Source: Algicola sagamiensis DSM 14643
GTDB lineage: Bacteria > Pseudomonadota > Gammaproteobacteria > Enterobacterales > Alteromonadaceae
Direction of reading: 5' to 3'
Length of the DNA: 64,000 nucleotides
NCBI RefSeq assembly: GCF_000374485.1
Contig: NZ_KB894492.1
Span: forward strand, 22,508 to 86,507
The notes under the pieces are model-generated. The model searched no databases. It was not told the origin of the DNA and was given only the letters and a program-made list of their open reading frames with translations. The position numbers and the translations under genes were made by a program. Of this stretch, positions 61,315-64,000 are shown piece by piece. Position 1 is the first letter of the stretch. Each line of letters opens with the position of its first letter.

Positions 61315-62316
61315 ATGCAGTTATCGATTAATTTTCGTGATGTTGTTTCAGCCAAACGACGGATTGAGCAGCATATCAAGAAAACCCCGATCATGACTTC
61401 GAGCCGACTGAATCATTGGTTAGGTCATGAAATATTGTTCAAGATGGAATGTTTGCAACATGTCGGTGCATTTAAAGCACGAGGTGCGATGAATGCAATA
61501 CAGTCCTATCTTGAGTCCCAAGAACCACCAAAGAAAATCATCACGGTTAGCTCTGGCAATCATGCGCAGGCAATCGCTTGGGCTTGTGATCGCTTGCGTA
61601 TTCCGGCTGATGTGTATATGGATAAAGCGGCCTCTTCCGTCAAGAAGAATGCGACGAGAAGTTATGGGGCGACGGTGATCGAATGCGAGACAAGGCTGGA
61701 AGCGCAAGAGCGCGTCGCAGAAGCTGCTGAAACATCAGATATTTTGATGATTCCGCCCTACAACCACAGAGATGTGATTGCGGGTCAAGGTACCTGCATG
61801 TTGGAAGTCTTTGATGAAATCAATCAACCGATTGATGCAGTATTTGCACCATGTGGAGGCGGTGGTTTAATTTCTGGCTGTTACGTGGCCACAAAGGCAC
61901 TTTCACCAGAGACGAAGGTGATGGGCGCTGAACCGGTTCAAGCAAACGATGCAGCCCAATCGATTCGACTCGGCCGTATTGTCCACTTAAAAGACACGCC
62001 CAATACAATTGCGGATGGCGTGAAGACTTTATCTGTAGGTGATCTGACATTCCCTCAGATTCAACAGCTTGATGGTTTTTATGAAGTCCCGGAAGATGAT
62101 ATCTGCTACTGGACACAATGGCTTCAGCATTTATTAAAAGTACATGTAGAACCAACAAGTGCGATGTCAATGTCTGGCGTGCTGGTTTATCTCAAAGCTC
62201 AGTCAACACCACAGCGAGTTATGGTGGTTATCACTGGTGGGAACATTGCTTCGGAGACAATGCTGAAAATATGGCAGGACGATCACCTGGCTGAAGTCCC
62301 TAGACTGAGTGAATGA
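61315..62316 (+). CDS. PLP-dependent threonine dehydratase / serine racemase-like enzyme
   Basis: Fold-type II PLP enzyme. 333 residues, with the Schiff-base lysine in GAFKARGAMNAI, SSGNHAQAIA, and the phosphate-binding glycine loop CGGGGLISG. There is no C-terminal ACT regulatory domain, so it is closer to catabolic threonine dehydratases or serine racemases than to IlvA. The C-terminal residue block VITGGNI is standard. It overlaps the next gene by 4 bp. Confidence 0.88.
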   Translation: MQLSINFRDVVSAKRRIEQHIKKTPIMTSSRLNHWLGHEILFKMECLQHVGAFKARGAMNAIQSYLESQEPPKKIITVSSGNHAQAIAWACDRLRIPADVYMDKAASSVKKNATRSYGATVIECETRLEAQERVAEAAETSDILMIPPYNHRDVIAGQGTCMLEVFDEINQPIDAVFAPCGGGGLISGCYVATKALSPETKVMGAEPVQANDAAQSIRLGRIVHLKDTPNTIADGVKTLSVGDLTFPQIQQLDGFYEVPEDDICYWTQWLQHLLKVHVEPTSAMSMSGVLVYLKAQSTPQRVMVVITGGNIASETMLKIWQDDHLAEVPRLSE

Positions 62317-62924
62317 TGATTTCTTATCAATACCAAACGCAGGCGCAGCCAAAAAACGAAATGATTCAGTTATCGAATATTGCAGATTTACAATTGCAAA
62401 CATGTCCTGCGGATGAGGTACATGCAGGGATGCTGAATGACTTTTATGTCCGTAATAAAACCCATTTGTCACCTTGGGAACCACACAGAGAGGATACGTT
62501 TTTCCAAGAAGCCTCTGCTCTGGCCCGTTTGCAACACCAACAAAAAGAAATGCGCTTTGGCAGGCAGTATTCGTTTTATCTCATTGATATGAAAAAAGGC
62601 GCTATTCATGGGCAATGCACCCTTTCAAATATTGTTCGCGGCCACTTTCAAGCCTGTCACCTAGGTTATGCACTGGATCAGGCAATGGTTGGCCGTGGTT
62701 TGATGCACGATACTTGCCGTCATGTGATCGAATATGCGTTTGATGTACTCCATTTGCATCGCATCATGGCAAATTATCTTGCTGAGAACCATCGAAGCGC
62801 CAAATTACTTGAAAATTTAGGCTTTGTTCAAGAGGGGATTGCGAAGGACTATTTGTTGATTCAGGGCCAATGGCAAGACCATATTTTAACTTCATTGATC
62901 AATCAAAACTGGAAAAAAGAATGA
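62313..62924 (+). CDS. RimJ/RimL-type GNAT acetyltransferase
   Basis: 203 residues. GNAT core: LGYALDQAMVGRGLMHDTCRHVIEYAF (acetyl-CoA binding), HRIMANYLAENHRSAKLLENLGFVQEG. This resembles RimJ, which acetylates the N-terminus of ribosomal protein S5, but the substrate is not certain. The first 16 residues could be an overextension; MIQLSNIADLQ at 62361 is an alternative start. ATGA overlap with the upstream enzyme gene suggests a two-gene operon. Confidence 0.85.
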   Translation: MMISYQYQTQAQPKNEMIQLSNIADLQLQTCPADEVHAGMLNDFYVRNKTHLSPWEPHREDTFFQEASALARLQHQQKEMRFGRQYSFYLIDMKKGAIHGQCTLSNIVRGHFQACHLGYALDQAMVGRGLMHDTCRHVIEYAFDVLHLHRIMANYLAENHRSAKLLENLGFVQEGIAKDYLLIQGQWQDHILTSLINQNWKKE

Positions 62925-63065
62925 GTAAAAAAAGAGATTTCACGCCTTCGGTGAATCAAATTCAGCGTTAAACTATGCTAACACAATAAAGGACTATCTA
63001 TTTTTGTTCACAGGAGCAATCGGTTGCCGTCGGATCAAAAATAAATGCGTAAAAGGATATGCAAC

Positions 63066-64000
63066 ATGACGCTAAACGACATGATAGAGCAACTTCCTCA
63101 ATTCCCACCTGATTACTCATTTGGGGAAGATATTGATCAAGCACATCAAAGTTTGTTCTCCATACCTTATCCAGAAGGAGTTGAGGAAAGCTTGAGAGCT
63201 TGGGCGAGTCGTTTTCAGCCCTGCGTGTTTGGAAAACTAGCCAGTAAACAACTCAAAAAACTCGACTATCACCTGACAATCGTTGATGTGAAGCAACTGG
63301 AGGGCGATGTATTCCAATTATTCGAGTATCTCCAAAAGGAGCGAAGGTGCTTTAAAGATAGAGCGCTCAAAGGTGAAGTCAGCGCACACTTAATCTACTT
63401 CATTCATGAGAAACTCGCCTTTGCCAAGCCCTCTTCAGCCCTTGTCAGTATTCAGCAACAATTTGCCGCATTAATTTACCCAGAAGCGCTGCCGATTCAA
63501 TGCGATATGATTTACACTGAAGCAGTGCCATTGCTGCATCAATCCGGACAATTCCATGTTTATAAAGGTGGAATTAATGTGTTTTATACAGGTGCGCACC
63601 TGACACATAACCATGACCGACGCGTTCCCGGAGGCATTCTGTTTTCTGTGAATGCACCAGGTCATTATTTACAATGCGGCTTGATGAAAGGGCTTTTTAA
63701 GGAAATCTATGATGGTTTGATGATGATTAAAAAGCTCAGCATCCAATCGATAGGTGCAGGAGGCACAGCTCATCCAAAGAAGCACTCGACGACATGGCAC
63801 TCAGAAACGCCAAAAGACCGGTTTGGGTGTCCATTCCATGGTAACGTTCAGCAAAGCGCCTATTATTCTGGGTATTATCATACGGATGTCCTGATCCCGT
63901 CACAGATCACCAAACACGCGAAAGTGCTTCTTACAAAAAACGTTCAAGATCCGATTCAATTTGACTGGAATGTGTTGTTTTATATCTCCTTAGAGGAATT
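63066..64000 (+). CDS. Unknown protein, cut by the right edge of the window
   Basis: Frame open from ATG 63066 (AAGGAT upstream) to the end of the window, 311 codons without a stop. The protein has no signal peptide or membrane helix. It is rich in His and aromatic residues, with HLTHNHDRRVPGGILFSVNAPGHY-type and GAGGTAHPKKHSTTWHSE-type stretches and a PCVFG motif near residue 55. I do not recognise the family. Start and frame are well supported by length; the C-terminus is unseen. Confidence 0.78.
   Translation, partial: MTLNDMIEQLPQFPPDYSFGEDIDQAHQSLFSIPYPEGVEESLRAWASRFQPCVFGKLASKQLKKLDYHLTIVDVKQLEGDVFQLFEYLQKERRCFKDRALKGEVSAHLIYFIHEKLAFAKPSSALVSIQQQFAALIYPEALPIQCDMIYTEAVPLLHQSGQFHVYKGGINVFYTGAHLTHNHDRRVPGGILFSVNAPGHYLQCGLMKGLFKEIYDGLMMIKKLSIQSIGAGGTAHPKKHSTTWHSETPKDRFGCPFHGNVQQSAYYSGYYHTDVLIPSQITKHAKVLLTKNVQDPIQFDWNVLFYISLEE

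Overview
The window is a chromosomal replication-origin neighbourhood of a gammaproteobacterium (moderate G+C). The gene order (gyrB-recF-dnaN-dnaA / rpmH-rnpA-yidD-yidC-mnmE; mioC / mnmG-rsmG-parA-parB-atpIBEFHAGDC; tatABC; hemB; gppA-rhlB-trxA-rho-ubiD-fre) is closest to what is known for Vibrionales, Enterobacterales and related marine orders. The mioC-oriC-mnmG and gppA-rhlB-trxA-rho arrangements in particular argue against a Pseudomonas-type chromosome. I cannot name the genus from the sequence alone.

Layout. 1-113: hexamer repeat and the gyrB terminator. 114-6236 (minus): dnaA-dnaN-recF-gyrB, with two parS centromere sites inside recF. 6258-6732: DnaA boxes, a GATC cluster and the rpmH promoter. 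6733-11049 (plus): rpmH, rnpA, yidD, yidC, a small secreted protein, mnmE. 11143-15219: yjdM-like zinc protein, an unknown gene, then an NtrC-type two-component system on the minus strand. 15392-17974 (plus): a cyanide-insensitive-type cytochrome bd operon flanked by two very small membrane-protein genes. Two 17-bp palindromes and a sigma54-like promoter sit between it and the sensor kinase. 18016-21160: secreted protein, mioC, diguanylate cyclase. 21161-21811: the best oriC candidate, with the E. coli layout. 21812-33079: mnmG, rsmG, parAB and the complete ATP synthase operon. 33130-36976: an unknown envelope protein, tatABC, a small secreted protein, hemB.

37023-46181 is the conserved gppA-rhlB-trxA-rho-ubiD-fre block. 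It is bracketed by two cassettes, both on the minus strand, that look like copies of one another: a short hydrophilic peptide gene followed immediately by a five-helix membrane protein. I regard this as the most novel-looking content. 46465-51349: alpha-carbonic anhydrase, periplasmic phosphatase-like protein, MFS transporter, membrane protein, rtcR. 51540-53799: rtcB-rtcA behind a strong sigma54 promoter, an RNA-repair operon. 53929-64000: POT peptide transporter, a kinase/response-regulator pair ending in GGDEF-EAL, FadL-type porin, a threonine-dehydratase-like enzyme with an acetyltransferase, and a gene running off the right edge.

Functional logic: replication initiation (DnaA, DnaN, oriC), segregation (ParAB with parS in recF), respiration (bd oxidase, ATP synthase, HemB) and protein export (YidC/YidD, Tat) are standard core functions. 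The accessory interest lies in regulation of the bd oxidase, the paired peptide/membrane-protein cassettes, and the small genes that ordinary length cut-offs miss.
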